DNA from: Aerococcus sanguinicola
GTDB lineage: Bacteria; Bacillota; Bacilli; Lactobacillales; Aerococcaceae
DNA length: 64,000 bases
NCBI RefSeq assembly: GCF_001543145.1
Contig: NZ_CP014160.1
Span: 1,736,001 to 1,800,000, forward strand
Direction: 5' to 3'
The notes under the pieces are model-generated. The model was not told the origin of the DNA and did no database searches. It was given only the letters and a program-made list of their open reading frames with translations. The position numbers and the translations under genes are program-made. Shown in pieces: positions 16,231 to 26,072 of the stretch; position 1 is the first letter of the stretch, and each line of letters opens with the position of its first letter.

Positions 16231-17964
16231 ATGCGTGTCATTGATGTGCTTAAAGAAAATAAGTGGCGGGCGCTGACGGGTTTTATTTTTAAGAGCCTTG
16301 AAGCCATCTTAGAATTATTGGTGCCGTTTTTAATGGCTCATATTATTAATTACGGGATTCATACAGGAAATTTGGACTATATTAAGAGCCGGGGGATTTT
16401 CTTGTTTATTTTGCCTCTGTGTGGCTATCTCTTGGCCTTAGTCTGCCAATGGTTCGCTTCCTTAGTCTCCCAATCCACGGGAACCAAGTTGCGGTCTCTT
16501 TTGTTTGACCAGCTTAACCGCTTGGACCTGCAGCAGAGTCAAAGTTTAGGGGCAAGTTCGATTGCCAATCGGATGATTAATGACACCCACAATATCCAGG
16601 TCTGTATTGCCATGGCCATCCGCCTGGCTTCACGCTGTCCGGTCCTATTGGTCGGTGCCATGGTCATGTCCTTTATTGTTAGTCCCCAGCTTGCTCCTAT
16701 CTTTATTTTGGGCGGCTTGGTTTTGGGAACGATTCTTTCCCTAATTACCTTGGCTTCTAACCGCATCTTGGCCGGTATCCAAAAAGCCTTAGACTATTTG
16801 GGGCAACTCTTTGCTGAAAATTTATCAGGGATGCGAGACATCCGGTCTTTCGCCAGTCAGAAGCGTGAAGTCCAGCGCTTCGAAGAGGCTAACCAAGACT
16901 GGAGGGACCAGCAGGCTGCCCTGGCCCGGGTCCAGTCGCTGGCCAATCCTGCTAGCCTCTTTGTGGTTAATTTATTGATTGCTCTTATTCTGTATTTTGG
17001 CGGGGGGCTAGTGAACCGAGGGGCCTTCCAACAAGGCGAAGTGATTGCCCTTGTCAATTATATGAATACCATCCTTCTAGCCCTTAATGTCTTGGTCCAA
17101 GTGCTTGTAATGATCAGTCGCGGGGTAGCTGGGATCCAACGCGTGGATGAATTGCTAGCTCTTGAGCCAAGTATTGTAGATCCTGTGCCCAGTCAATACC
17201 CACCCGTACACCCAGAAGAACCAGCACTTGCTATTAAGATCGACCAGCTAAGCTTTGCTTACGGCCAAAAAGCTGTACTTAAAAATATTGATCTAAACTT
17301 AGCACCTGGTGGCTTTTATGCCATTGTAGGTCCTACGGCGGCAGGGAAAAGCACTTTGATTCATTTGCTTGAGCGTTTTTATGAGCCGTCAAGCGGTCAG
17401 ATTTTTTTGAATGGACAGGATACCCAAGAGATGGCCCTTACTGAGCTTAGACAAATGATCAGCCTGGTTCCCCAGCGTGCCAGCCTCTTGACCGGGACGA
17501 TTCGTTCTAACTTGCTTTTGGGCAAGGCAGATGCAACAGATGAAGAGCTTTGGCGGGCCCTGGAAGACGCCCAGGCCGCTCACTTTGTCAGCCAGCTTGA
17601 TGGGGGCTTGGATGCCCCAGTGAGTCAGGGCGGGAAAAATTTCTCAGGGGGCCAACGCCAGCGCTTGACAATCGCTCGTGCCCTGGTCAAGGAGGCCGGT
17701 CTTCTTATTTTAGATGACGCTCTGAGCGCTCTTGATTTTGCCACCGAGGCTCGGATTCGTTCGACCCTTGCCCAAAAATCAGCTAGCGTCTTATTGGTTT
17801 CCCAACGCTTAGCCTCAGTGCTTGAAGCTGACCAAATTATTGTTTTAAACTATGGCCAAGTCGAAGCGGTTGGCAAGCATGATGAGCTACTTGCTCAGAG
17901 TCCTAGCTATTATGCCATGGCCAAGTCACAAAAATTAGTAGAAGGAGGCGAGTCCCTTGCTTAG
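16231..17964 (+). CDS. ABC exporter subunit 1, degenerate ATP site (heterodimeric type)
   Basis: 577 residues: a six-helix exporter membrane domain (about 1-310), then a nucleotide-binding domain with Walker A GPTAAGKST near residue 367 and signature FSGGQRQRLTIARAL. Walker B is LLILDDALSALD, where the catalytic Glu is replaced by Asp, and the H-loop is LLVSQRLAS, where the switch His is replaced by Gln. These are the hallmarks of the degenerate half of heterodimeric exporters such as LmrCD, BmrCD or YfiBC. It overlaps the next gene by 8 bases. Substrate unknown; relatives export drugs, lipids or peptides. Confidence 0.93.
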   Translation: MRVIDVLKENKWRALTGFIFKSLEAILELLVPFLMAHIINYGIHTGNLDYIKSRGIFLFILPLCGYLLALVCQWFASLVSQSTGTKLRSLLFDQLNRLDLQQSQSLGASSIANRMINDTHNIQVCIAMAIRLASRCPVLLVGAMVMSFIVSPQLAPIFILGGLVLGTILSLITLASNRILAGIQKALDYLGQLFAENLSGMRDIRSFASQKREVQRFEEANQDWRDQQAALARVQSLANPASLFVVNLLIALILYFGGGLVNRGAFQQGEVIALVNYMNTILLALNVLVQVLVMISRGVAGIQRVDELLALEPSIVDPVPSQYPPVHPEEPALAIKIDQLSFAYGQKAVLKNIDLNLAPGGFYAIVGPTAAGKSTLIHLLERFYEPSSGQIFLNGQDTQEMALTELRQMISLVPQRASLLTGTIRSNLLLGKADATDEELWRALEDAQAAHFVSQLDGGLDAPVSQGGKNFSGGQRQRLTIARALVKEAGLLILDDALSALDFATEARIRSTLAQKSASVLLVSQRLASVLEADQIIVLNYGQVEAVGKHDELLAQSPSYYAMAKSQKLVEGGESLA

Positions 17965-19696
17965 GTCTTTACGTGCACTTCTATCTTATTTAAGGAAGGA
18001 GAGCTTAAGTTTAGTCTTTATCCTAATTTTGGCTAGCTTATCCGTTGCCTGTCAAATTTTGATTCCGATTCAAATCGGTGAAGCGGTCAACCAGGTCGTC
18101 GGCAGGGGGCAAGTCCACTTTGCTGGCTTATACCGGCAGCTGGCTTATCTCTTGGTCAGTGCCGGTCTCGCCGCCTTTTTTATGTGGGGGCAGAACCGGC
18201 TGATTAACCAGCTGAGCTACCGACTCATGGGCCGTTTGCGGATCGATCTTTTTAAAAAGCTGCAAAAATTGCCCTTGCATTTTATCGACCAGCATGCCCA
18301 TGGTGACTTAGTCAGCCGGGCGATCAACGATGTCGATTTGGTGGGAAGTGGTCTGGTCCAAAGTTTTACCAACTTTTTCTCTGGTATCGCTATGATTATA
18401 GGGGTGCTAGTCATGATGCTATCTATCCATGTACGCACAGCTTTAATTGTCATTGTTCTGACGCCTTTGTCGATTGCAGTGTCCAGTTTTATCGCCAACC
18501 GCACCTATCGCTTTTTCCAGACCCAGTTAGCTTTGCGCGGCCAGCTCCATGCTTATACAGAGGAGCTCGCAGCTAACCAGCTGCTCGTCAAGAGCTTTCA
18601 GTATGAAGACCAGGCGGAAGAAGACTTTAGCCAGCTCAACCAAGAGCTCCACGAATCCGGTATTTGGTCCCAATTCTACGGTGCCCTCGTCAATCCCTCA
18701 GCCCGGGTGGTCAATAGTTTAGTTTATGGGGCAGTCGGTCTCTACGGTGCTTTTGCAGTTGTTTCCGGTCAACTATCGGTGGGGATTTTTTCTAGTTTTC
18801 TCGCCTATGCCAACCAATACAGTAAGCCTTTTAATGATATATCCGCTGTGGTGAATGAGATGCAGACAGCCCTCGCTGCTAATGAGCGAATTTTTGACTT
18901 GCTGGGAGAAGAAGAGGCCGGCAATTCTTACCAAGTTGCTCAGATCCCTAGTTTTAAAGGGCAACTTAGCTTTGACCAAGTCGCTTTTTCTTATCAGAAA
19001 GACCAGCCATTGATTGAAGACTTCTCCTTAGAAGTTCAAGCGGGGCAAACAGTTGCGATTGTCGGACCGACCGGAGCAGGTAAGTCGACCTTGATTAATC
19101 TCTTGATGCGTTTCTATGAGCTTGATAGTGGGCGTATCCTAATTGATGGGGTGGATAGCCGTCAGCTGGACAAGAATTATCTGAGACAGCTCTTCGGCAT
19201 GGTCCTCCAAGATTCCTGGCTATTTGAAGGGACCATCTACGACAATATTGCTTACGGCAAGCCTGACGCGACTTATGAAGAAGTGATTGCTGCAAGTAAA
19301 AAAGCCTGCCTCCACCCCCTTGTCGAGCAGATGGACCAGGGCTATGACAGTCCCGTCCAGGTTGCTGGAGCCAACCTATCTTCTGGCCAGCAGCAATTAA
19401 TCTGTATTGCCCGCATCCTGCTGACGAACTTTAAAATGCTTATACTTGATGAAGCAACGAGTTCCATCGACAGCTTAACGGAAGCCTTGGTTCAAGAAGC
19501 CTTTGACCAGATGATGCAAGGGCGGACAAGTTTTGTCGTCGCCCACCGCCTATCCACCATTCAGAATGCTGACGTGATCCTCGTCCTTGACCAGGGGCAA
19601 ATCGTTGAACAAGGCAAGCATGAGGATTTGCTCGCCCGCCAAGGCTTCTATTATCAGCTCTATAATAGTCAGTTTAGCCATTTCAGTAAAGAATAG
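17957..19696 (+). CDS. ABC exporter subunit 2, catalytic ATP site
   Basis: 579 residues from a TTG start with SD AAGGAGG 9 bases upstream, inside the end of the previous gene. Six-helix membrane domain, then an NBD with Walker A GPTGAGKST near residue 370, canonical Walker B LILDEATSSID and H-loop VVAHRLSTIQ. The signature is LSSGQQQ rather than LSGGQ. The weakened signature would face subunit 1's degenerate Walker site, and subunit 1's normal signature would face this intact site, giving one consensus and one degenerate ATP site per dimer. Translational coupling supports equal stoichiometry. Confidence 0.94.
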   Translation: MLRSLRALLSYLRKESLSLVFILILASLSVACQILIPIQIGEAVNQVVGRGQVHFAGLYRQLAYLLVSAGLAAFFMWGQNRLINQLSYRLMGRLRIDLFKKLQKLPLHFIDQHAHGDLVSRAINDVDLVGSGLVQSFTNFFSGIAMIIGVLVMMLSIHVRTALIVIVLTPLSIAVSSFIANRTYRFFQTQLALRGQLHAYTEELAANQLLVKSFQYEDQAEEDFSQLNQELHESGIWSQFYGALVNPSARVVNSLVYGAVGLYGAFAVVSGQLSVGIFSSFLAYANQYSKPFNDISAVVNEMQTALAANERIFDLLGEEEAGNSYQVAQIPSFKGQLSFDQVAFSYQKDQPLIEDFSLEVQAGQTVAIVGPTGAGKSTLINLLMRFYELDSGRILIDGVDSRQLDKNYLRQLFGMVLQDSWLFEGTIYDNIAYGKPDATYEEVIAASKKACLHPLVEQMDQGYDSPVQVAGANLSSGQQQLICIARILLTNFKMLILDEATSSIDSLTEALVQEAFDQMMQGRTSFVVAHRLSTIQNADVILVLDQGQIVEQGKHEDLLARQGFYYQLYNSQFSHFSKE

Positions 19697-19703
19697 AACA
19701 GAT

Positions 19704-19751
19704 AAAAAGCCAGGTCAATCAACTTATAGGAAGTGATTGACCTGGCTTTTG
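19704..19751. terminator. Bidirectional terminator, ABC exporter / gpmA
   Basis: AAAAGCCAGGTCAATCA pairs with TGATTGACCTGGCTTTT around an 11-base loop. It serves the exporter operon and convergent gpmA. Confidence 0.9.
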
Positions 19752-19775
19752 TTATAGCTTCTAAAAGCTTACTGA

Positions 19776-20450
19776 TTATTTTTCTAAGATAGTTTTGTTA
19801 ACAACATTAAGGTCTTCGTCTAAATCGTAAACGATAGGTTCACCAGTTGCGATTTCTACTGAAGGAATATCTTCGTCAGAGATGTTTTCTAGGTATTTAG
19901 TGATGGAACGGAGGCTATTGCCGTGTGCCACAACTAAAACATTTTTGCCTTGTTTTAATTCAGGAGCAATGTGGTCTTCCCAGTAAGGTAGGGTACGCGC
20001 TAGGGTATCTTTTAAGCATTCGCCAGCAAGCAGACGGTTTTGGTCTAAGTCAGCATAGCGTGGATCATCGATGCCTTCTTCAGCTAATGGTGGGCGAACA
20101 TCGAAAGAACGACGCCAGATGTGGACTTGTTCATCCCCATATTTTTCAGCGGTTTCAGCTTTATTTAAGCCTTGTAGGCCTCCATAATGACGTTCGTTTA
20201 AGCGCCAGTTTTTGTTGACGGGTAAGTAGAGACGGTCCATTTGGTCTAAGACATTATAAGTCGTTTGGATGGCACGTGATAACATGGAAGTATGCACCGT
20301 GTCGAATTCAATGCCAGCTTCTTTAAGGTCTTGACCAGCTTTTTGAGCTTCTTTAACCCCTTTTTCTGAGAGGCGAGGGTCTAACCAACCTGTGAAAACA
20401 TTGGCTAAGTTTAATTCACTTTCGCCGTGACGGATGAAAACTAATTTCAT
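19776..20450 (-). CDS. gpmA: 2,3-bisphosphoglycerate-dependent phosphoglycerate mutase
   Basis: 224 residues from the ATG at 20450 (SD AGGAGG, 9-base spacer); the frame extends 17 codons further upstream but only this start gives MKLVFIRHGESE. Catalytic phospho-His in RHGES, TGWLDPRLSEKG, LNERHYGGLQGLNK and the second His in VAHGNSLRSI are all present. Interconverts 3- and 2-phosphoglycerate in glycolysis. Divergent from pflB, so glycolysis and pyruvate cleavage genes share a control region. Confidence 0.97.
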   Translation of the reverse strand: MKLVFIRHGESELNLANVFTGWLDPRLSEKGVKEAQKAGQDLKEAGIEFDTVHTSMLSRAIQTTYNVLDQMDRLYLPVNKNWRLNERHYGGLQGLNKAETAEKYGDEQVHIWRRSFDVRPPLAEEGIDDPRYADLDQNRLLAGECLKDTLARTLPYWEDHIAPELKQGKNVLVVAHGNSLRSITKYLENISDEDIPSVEIATGEPIVYDLDEDLNVVNKTILEK

Positions 20451-20578
20451 TATAAAATTCCTCCTAAAAATAATTAATGAACAAGCATTATTATTCACCA
20501 AAGCAAATTTGCTTTGCTAACCTATATTTTACGCTATTTGAAGATTAGGGGCAAATCCTTTTGCTAATATCCTTAAAT

Positions 20579-20592
20579 TAAAAGCGCTTCCA
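20579..20592 (+). promoter_or_regulatory. cre-like site in gpmA-pflB intergenic region
   Basis: TAAAAGCGCTTCCA matches TGWAARCGYTWNCW at 13 of 14 positions (A in place of G at position 2). Lies about 66 bases upstream of the pflB -10. Confidence 0.55.
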
Positions 20593-20654
20593 TAAAATAT
20601 TATTAAATTTTAATAATTTTCCACGTGAAAAGTGTAGCAATCTGTTTGGTAAGC

Positions 20655-20663
20655 TGTTATAAT
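20655..20663 (+). promoter_or_regulatory. pflB promoter (extended -10)
   Basis: TGTTATAAT is a perfect extended -10. A -35 is not evident at 17 bases upstream, as expected for extended -10 promoters. About 54 bases before the pflB start. Confidence 0.58.
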
Positions 20664-20682
20664 TAGAGACAGATCTGTTATA

Positions 20683-20700
20683 TTGTGAAATTAATTACAA
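20683..20700 (+). promoter_or_regulatory. Candidate Rex operator upstream of pflB
   Basis: TTGTGA-N6-TTACAA matches the Rex consensus TTGTGA-N6-TCACAA with one mismatch. Position, just downstream of the predicted start of transcription and just before the SD, suits repression relieved by high NADH/NAD+. Confidence 0.58.
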
Positions 20701-20717
20701 AAGGAGATGAATTTATA

Positions 20718-22955
20718 ATGGATACGACTAAAGCATGGAAAGGCTTCACTGGTAAAAAATGGCAGGAAGAAGTTAATGTTCGCGATTTTATCCAAAATAA
20801 CTATACAGAATATACGGGTGACTCTTCATTCCTAGAAGGGCCAACTGAAAATACTACTGAATTATGGGATCAAGTGATGGACTTAACCAAACAAGAACGA
20901 GAAAATGGTGGCGTTCTTGATATGGATACAAAGATTGTATCAACTATCACCTCTCATGATGCAGGTTACCTCGATAAAGATAAAGAAAAAATCGTTGGGG
21001 TTCAAACTGATGAACCATTCAAACGCTCCTTACAACCATTCGGTGGTATTCGGATGAGTGAACAAGCTGCTAAATCTTATGGCTATGAAGTTGACTCTGA
21101 AATTTCTCATATCTTCCGCGATTGGCGTAAGACCCACAACCAAGGGGTATTCGATGCTTACACACCTGAAATGCGTAAAGCTCGTCACAACAAGATCATC
21201 ACTGGTTTACCAGATGCTTATGGTCGTGGTCGGATTATCGGTGACTACCGTCGTGTTGCCCTATACGGTATTGACTTCTTAATGGATGAAAAATTACAAG
21301 AATTCAACGATGGTGATGGCATGGATATGTCACAAGACGTTATCCAACACCGTGAAGAGTTATCTGACCAATACCGTGCTTTAATTGAATTAAAAGAACT
21401 TGGTAAGACATATGGCTTTGACTTAAGCCGTCCTGCAGAAAATGCTCACGAAGCTATCCAATGGTTATACCTAGCTTATCTAGCTGCCGTTAAGCAACAA
21501 AATGGGGCTGCAATGTCATTCGGACGTACGTCTACCTTCTTGGATATCTATATCCAACGTGACCTTGAAAACGGAACTTTAACTGAAGTTGAAGCGCAAG
21601 AACTCATCGACCACTTAATCATGAAATTGCGTATCGTTAAATTTGCACGTACCCCTGAATACAATGAACTCTTCTCTGGGGACCCAACTTGGGTAACTGA
21701 ATCGATTGCAGGTATGGGCTTAGATGGACGCTCCTTAGTAACTAAGAACAGCTTCCGTTACCTACAAACCCTGAAGAACATGGGTACTGCTCCAGAACCA
21801 AACTTAACTGTTCTTTGGTCTAAAGACTTACCACAAGGCTTCAAGGAATTCTGTGCGGAAATTTCAATTAAGACCAGCTCTATCCAATATGAAAATGACG
21901 AAGTTATGCGCCCACAATACGGTGATGACTATGGGATTGCCTGCTGCGTGTCTGCTATGGAAATTGGTAAACAAATGCAGTTCTTCGGTGCCCGCGCTAA
22001 CTTAGCTAAGACTTTACTTTACGCTATTAACGGTGGGGTAGACGAAATTTCTAAAGTACAAGTTGGACCTCGTTACCAACCAATCGATAGTGAATACTTA
22101 GACTATGATGAAGTGATTGACAAATTCGATGACATGATGGACTGGATCTGCAAACTCTATGTGAATACATTAAATGTGATCCACTATATGCATGATAAGT
22201 ACTCCTATGAAAGCCTGGAAATGGCCCTCCATGACTCCCATGTTAAACGGACCATGGCAACAGGTATTGCTGGCTTCTCCGTAGCGGTTGACTCACTCTC
22301 AGCAATTAAATATGCTAAAGTTAAACCAATCCGTGATGAAAATGGGGTAGCTGTTGACTTCGAAATCGAAGGCGACTATCCAAAATATGGTAACAATGAT
22401 GACCGTGTTGATGAAATTGCGGTTAAACTCTTGAAGAAATTCATGACTAAGATCCGTAAGACACCTACTTACCGTGGTTCTGTCCATACAACTTCTATCT
22501 TAACCATCACTTCTAACGTCGTTTATGGTAAGAATACAGGGTCAACTCCTGATGGCCGTGAAGCCGGCGTGGCCTTTGCACCAGGGGCTAACCCAATGCA
22601 CGGACGTGACTCACACGGTGCCTTAGCAAGTCTTTCATCAGTGGCTAAATTACCATACACCTACTCAATGGACGGTATTTCTAACACCTTCTCAATCGTA
22701 CCTAAGGCTTTAGGTCGTGATGAAGAAACTAAGATTGATAACTTAGTGTCAATGTTAGACGGTTACTCTAAACAAGGTGGCCACCACTTAAACATTAACG
22801 TCTTCGACCGTGATACCTTGCTTGACGCGATGGATCACCCAGAAGAATACCCACAATTAACCATCCGTGTATCTGGTTATGCGGTGAACTTCGTTAAATT
22901 GACTCGCGAACAACAATTAGAAGTTATTAACCGTACCATGCACGAAGGGATGTAA
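20718..22955 (+). CDS. pflB: Formate C-acetyltransferase (pyruvate formate-lyase)
   Basis: 745 residues from ATG 20718 (SD AAGGAG, 11-base spacer). The longer frame from 20685 would overlap the Rex-like site and lacks an SD. Active-site Cys409-Cys410 in [12 protein letters not shown]; the glycyl radical Gly720 in RVSGYAVNF near the C-terminus. Cleaves pyruvate plus CoA to acetyl-CoA and formate under anaerobic conditions. Codon choice is strongly biased towards a preferred set compared with neighbours, as expected for an abundant enzyme. Followed by its activase 32 bases later. Confidence 0.98.
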   Translation: MDTTKAWKGFTGKKWQEEVNVRDFIQNNYTEYTGDSSFLEGPTENTTELWDQVMDLTKQERENGGVLDMDTKIVSTITSHDAGYLDKDKEKIVGVQTDEPFKRSLQPFGGIRMSEQAAKSYGYEVDSEISHIFRDWRKTHNQGVFDAYTPEMRKARHNKIITGLPDAYGRGRIIGDYRRVALYGIDFLMDEKLQEFNDGDGMDMSQDVIQHREELSDQYRALIELKELGKTYGFDLSRPAENAHEAIQWLYLAYLAAVKQQNGAAMSFGRTSTFLDIYIQRDLENGTLTEVEAQELIDHLIMKLRIVKFARTPEYNELFSGDPTWVTESIAGMGLDGRSLVTKNSFRYLQTLKNMGTAPEPNLTVLWSKDLPQGFKEFCAEISIKTSSIQYENDEVMRPQYGDDYGIACCVSAMEIGKQMQFFGARANLAKTLLYAINGGVDEISKVQVGPRYQPIDSEYLDYDEVIDKFDDMMDWICKLYVNTLNVIHYMHDKYSYESLEMALHDSHVKRTMATGIAGFSVAVDSLSAIKYAKVKPIRDENGVAVDFEIEGDYPKYGNNDDRVDEIAVKLLKKFMTKIRKTPTYRGSVHTTSILTITSNVVYGKNTGSTPDGREAGVAFAPGANPMHGRDSHGALASLSSVAKLPYTYSMDGISNTFSIVPKALGRDEETKIDNLVSMLDGYSKQGGHHLNINVFDRDTLLDAMDHPEEYPQLTIRVSGYAVNFVKLTREQQLEVINRTMHEGM

Positions 22956-22987
22956 GCTCGACGACTTAAGTAATGAAATGAGGAATC

Positions 22988-23752
22988 ATGATGACAGAAA
23001 CAATTGGCTATGTCCACTCTCTTGAAAGTTTTGGTTCTGTAGATGGTCCTGGGATTCGCTTTGTTTCCTTCATGCAGGGCTGTCGCTTAAGATGTCAATT
23101 CTGTCATAACCCAGATACTTGGAAGATTAATGCGGGAACGCCTTATACGGCCGAAGAGCTCTTCCGAGAAGCTGTCAAATATCAGCCATATTGGGGGAAA
23201 AAGGGTGGCGTAACCGTTTCTGGGGGAGAACCATTATTACAGATTGATTTCTTAATTGAATACTTCAAATTGTGCAAAAAGCATGGTGTTCATACAACTC
23301 TGGATTCTTGGGGGGGGCCTTTCACCCGCGAGCCAGAGTGGTTGGCTAAGTTTGAAGAACTTTTGGAATATACAGACCTGATCTTGATGGACGTGAAACA
23401 AATTAATCCTGAACGTCACCTCAAGCTAACGACAGCACCTAATGAGAATATCTTAGACCTCTTCCGCTTCTTGCAGGAAAAAGGTCAGCCTATCTGGATT
23501 CGCCATGTCCTCGTACCAACGCGGACGGACTTTGACGAAGACCTACAGGGGCTCTCTGACTTTATCCAGAGTCTAGGTGATATCGTTAAAAAGGTTGAAA
23601 TCCTTCCTTACCACACCATGGGAGTTTATAAGTACCATGAACTTGGCATTCCATATAAACTTGAAGGTGTGGAGCCACCAACAGAAGACCGCGTAGCCAA
23701 CGCTAAACGTATCCTGAAAGTCGATGACTACCAAGGTTACCGGTCCATGTAA
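22988..23752 (+). CDS. pflA: Pyruvate formate-lyase activating enzyme (radical SAM)
   Basis: 254 residues. The radical SAM cluster motif CRLRCQFC gives Cys32, Cys36 and Cys39. The SAM-binding SGGEPLLQ motif and the specific N-terminus GYVHSLESFGSVDGPGIRFV of glycyl-radical activases follow. It uses SAM and a 4Fe-4S cluster to abstract hydrogen from Gly720 of PflB. Two adjacent ATG codons could start; the SD GAGGAA lies upstream. Operon with pflB, ended by a strong terminator. Confidence 0.97.
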   Translation: MMTETIGYVHSLESFGSVDGPGIRFVSFMQGCRLRCQFCHNPDTWKINAGTPYTAEELFREAVKYQPYWGKKGGVTVSGGEPLLQIDFLIEYFKLCKKHGVHTTLDSWGGPFTREPEWLAKFEELLEYTDLILMDVKQINPERHLKLTTAPNENILDLFRFLQEKGQPIWIRHVLVPTRTDFDEDLQGLSDFIQSLGDIVKKVEILPYHTMGVYKYHELGIPYKLEGVEPPTEDRVANAKRILKVDDYQGYRSM

Positions 23753-23788
23753 TAGGCTTGGCCAGCATCCTGGTCAAAGCATCTCAAC

Positions 23789-23830
23789 ATCCCCAAACAA
23801 GTCTCTTGAGGCTTGTTTGGGGGTGTTTTT
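23789..23830 (+). terminator. Terminator of pflBA
   Basis: CATCCCCAAACAAG pairs with CTTGTTTGGGGGTG around a 9-base loop, followed by TTTTTATC. Confidence 0.9.
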
Positions 23831-23977
23831 ATCTTTTAATATGCTCCTTTTTGCACACTTTTGCTTTGAAATGATAAGAATATTAGTTAAAATCAAAGAT
23901 TTTCCTGAAAAAATCAAACAAATTGATAAATATCTGCTATAGTTAATAAGTAATGAATTTGAAATGGGAGGAATTTA

Positions 23978-25222
23978 ATGGAAAAAGGTAAATTATTTTA
24001 TGGTTGGTGGATTGTCCTCGGGGCCATCTTAATCCTAGCCTGTATGGGACCAGCCTCTGTCGCAGTTGCTAATCTTTTCCAACCACATGTGGTTGAGGAG
24101 TTTGGTATTGCTAATAGTGCTTTTGCAATTGTGAATTCAATTGTTTTAGGCATGGGGATCTTTGTATCACCCTTTGTCTCTCAAATGTTTGCTAAGCGTG
24201 GTAATTTTAAACGTTTTTATTTGATTGGTATTCTCGTTTATGCCATTGCTTATGGTTTGTATGGCTTTGCACCAAATATTTATGTTTTTTATTTCTTATC
24301 TATTTTTGTTGGTTTTGGGTACACAGCCACGACGATTATTCCAGTATCCATGCTGGTTAATAATTGGTTCGTCAAATCAAAAGGGACTGCCTTAAGTCTA
24401 TCCTTCGCTGGCTTAGGTGTTGGTGGTATTATCTTTAGTCAATTACTCACTTTCTTGATCCAGGAAGTGGGTTGGCGGATGTCCTACTTGACTTATGCTA
24501 TTATCATGCTGCTTGTCTGCTTGCCTATTGTTCTCTTCCTCTTTGTTGAGAAACCTGAAGACAAGGGCCTTCATGCTTTAGGAGCTGGGCAAGTTGATCA
24601 AAATTCTGAAGATACGACCAGCCAAGCTGGGGTTAATTTACCGATGACAGAAGTTGTTAAGAAACCATTCTTTATCATGCTTCTGATTGGGACAGCCTTT
24701 ATTGGTATTTCGAATAATGGGGGCTTAGGACAATTCCCACCGGCCGTTCAAAATTTACACGGTGCTGAAAAGATGGCTCTCATGGTTTCCATCTACTCTG
24801 GTGTTGGTATCCTAGGCAAACTGATCCTTGGTGTAGTTAACGACAAGTTTGGTGTACGGCTAGCGACGATTTATGCGTCTGCTCTTTGCACCTTGGCCTA
24901 TCTCCTGATGATGTTAGGGGCTAATTACAGCTTTGTTCTCATCATGTCTGTATTATTCGGCTTAGGGAATGCGATCGGTACGGTCTTACCGCCACTGATG
25001 GCTTCAGCTATCTTTAGCTCTGAAGACTATCCTAAGGCTTATGGTTACATGCAGAGTGCCTTGATGCTCGGGATGACTTCAGGCTCACTCTTAGCAGCAA
25101 CAATCGCTGATGTCAGCGGTTCTTACAACTATTCATGGCTTACTTTAGCCATCTTGTCGATCTTGATGGCTGTTCTTTGGGTAGGCGCTTATCAACGGTC
25201 ACAAAAATTTATGACCAAATAA
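23978..25222 (+). CDS. MFS transporter, oxalate/formate antiporter (OFA) type
   Basis: 414 residues with about 12 hydrophobic helices and a central hydrophilic loop (about 195-225). The N-terminus FYGWWIVLGAILILACMGP, with a hydrophilic-to-WW entry, is typical of the OFA and monocarboxylate MFS branch. SD GGGAGG precedes the ATG. Lies directly after the pflBA terminator with about 150 bases of AT-rich leader. The link to formate or another monocarboxylate is inferred from family plus position; transport direction and substrate cannot be read. Ends 20 bases before repeat copy 3. Confidence 0.8.
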   Translation: MEKGKLFYGWWIVLGAILILACMGPASVAVANLFQPHVVEEFGIANSAFAIVNSIVLGMGIFVSPFVSQMFAKRGNFKRFYLIGILVYAIAYGLYGFAPNIYVFYFLSIFVGFGYTATTIIPVSMLVNNWFVKSKGTALSLSFAGLGVGGIIFSQLLTFLIQEVGWRMSYLTYAIIMLLVCLPIVLFLFVEKPEDKGLHALGAGQVDQNSEDTTSQAGVNLPMTEVVKKPFFIMLLIGTAFIGISNNGGLGQFPPAVQNLHGAEKMALMVSIYSGVGILGKLILGVVNDKFGVRLATIYASALCTLAYLLMMLGANYSFVLIMSVLFGLGNAIGTVLPPLMASAIFSSEDYPKAYGYMQSALMLGMTSGSLLAATIADVSGSYNYSWLTLAILSILMAVLWVGAYQRSQKFMTK

Positions 25223-25240
25223 GTTACATACGAAAGAAAA

Positions 25241-25415
25241 AAGAGGCTGGGACAAAAGTTCCGGCCTCTTTTAAAAAAGCGTACATTTTTCAAAAACGTG
25301 TTCCAAAAGTCAGGCCTGACATCCACTTCACGAACTATGTCCAATCGTTTACCAACGATTGGACATAGTTCGTTCCAGTGGTTCAGGCCTGATCGACTTT
25401 TGTCACACTCTTTTT
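25241..25415 (+). repeat. Dispersed terminator-hairpin repeat, copy 3 (most complete)
   Basis: Terminator GAGGCTGG/CCGGCCTC plus T-run (25243-25272), then a long foldback: CAAAAGTC-AGGCCTGA at the base pairs with TCAGGCC-GACTTTTG at the end. The centre is a perfect palindrome with arms CGAACTATGTCCAATCGTT and its complement around TACC. Same orientation as, and immediately 3' of, the MFS gene; it also faces the 3' end of the V-ATPase operon. Confidence 0.88.
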
Positions 25416-25439
25416 GGTATTTTAGGCTGGGGTCAATGT

Positions 25440-26072
25440 TTAGGCCTCTTCTGCCTTATTGGCTAGGATCGCTTTGACCACCTTCAAGCGGGTAAATTCT
25501 TCCCTTTCTTTTTCTTCCAGAGCTGAGGAGATGGCAACTTGGGCATCTTCTAGCTGTGGAATGGTAATATTTTGCAGGGCATTGACCCGCTTTTGCGTCT
25601 TTTGAATGTTATTCGCTAAACGATAGGCTGAGTTTTCAATCTCAGCTAGTTTAACTTGGAGCTCTTTGACCTTTTCAAAGGCAATGCGGGCTTGGTCAAC
25701 AGCAATGCTTGTATCAAAGAGTGAATAATTAGGTTCAAGTTTTTCTTTAGGCAGCCGCGTTTCAGGGATTTCTGTCCCCATAACGCTACGGATCTTGATG
25801 TCCAGGGCGTCGGAAATAGGAACACCATAAGCGGCTTGTTCGACATTAACCATGCCAATCTCACCGGTAGCAATACTCAATTGTTTGTAGGCTTCGCCGT
25901 AAGCGGCCTTTAATTTTTCTTGGATTTGACTGGCTTCTTTAGATAAGGTCATGATTTCGTTCATGAGAATCATCCGCTTGCGGTCCATCAGATTATAACC
26001 GTTGCGGGAGAGTTTGAGCGATTTTTCAACCTGCATCAAGTTACCCCGAGTAGGGGCAGCATTAATATCCAT
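25440..26072 (-). CDS. ntpD: V-type ATPase subunit D
   Basis: 210 residues, long antiparallel coiled-coil central stalk subunit. Motifs include APTRGNLMQVEKSLKLSRNGYNLMDRKR at the N-terminus and KTQKRVNALQNITIPQLE near the C-terminus, both characteristic of archaeal/V-type subunit D. The start overlaps the stop of ntpB (TAATG), indicating translational coupling. Last gene of the operon; downstream lies repeat copy 3 on the opposite strand. Confidence 0.95.
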   Translation of the reverse strand: MDINAAPTRGNLMQVEKSLKLSRNGYNLMDRKRMILMNEIMTLSKEASQIQEKLKAAYGEAYKQLSIATGEIGMVNVEQAAYGVPISDALDIKIRSVMGTEIPETRLPKEKLEPNYSLFDTSIAVDQARIAFEKVKELQVKLAEIENSAYRLANNIQKTQKRVNALQNITIPQLEDAQVAISSALEEKEREEFTRLKVVKAILANKAEEA

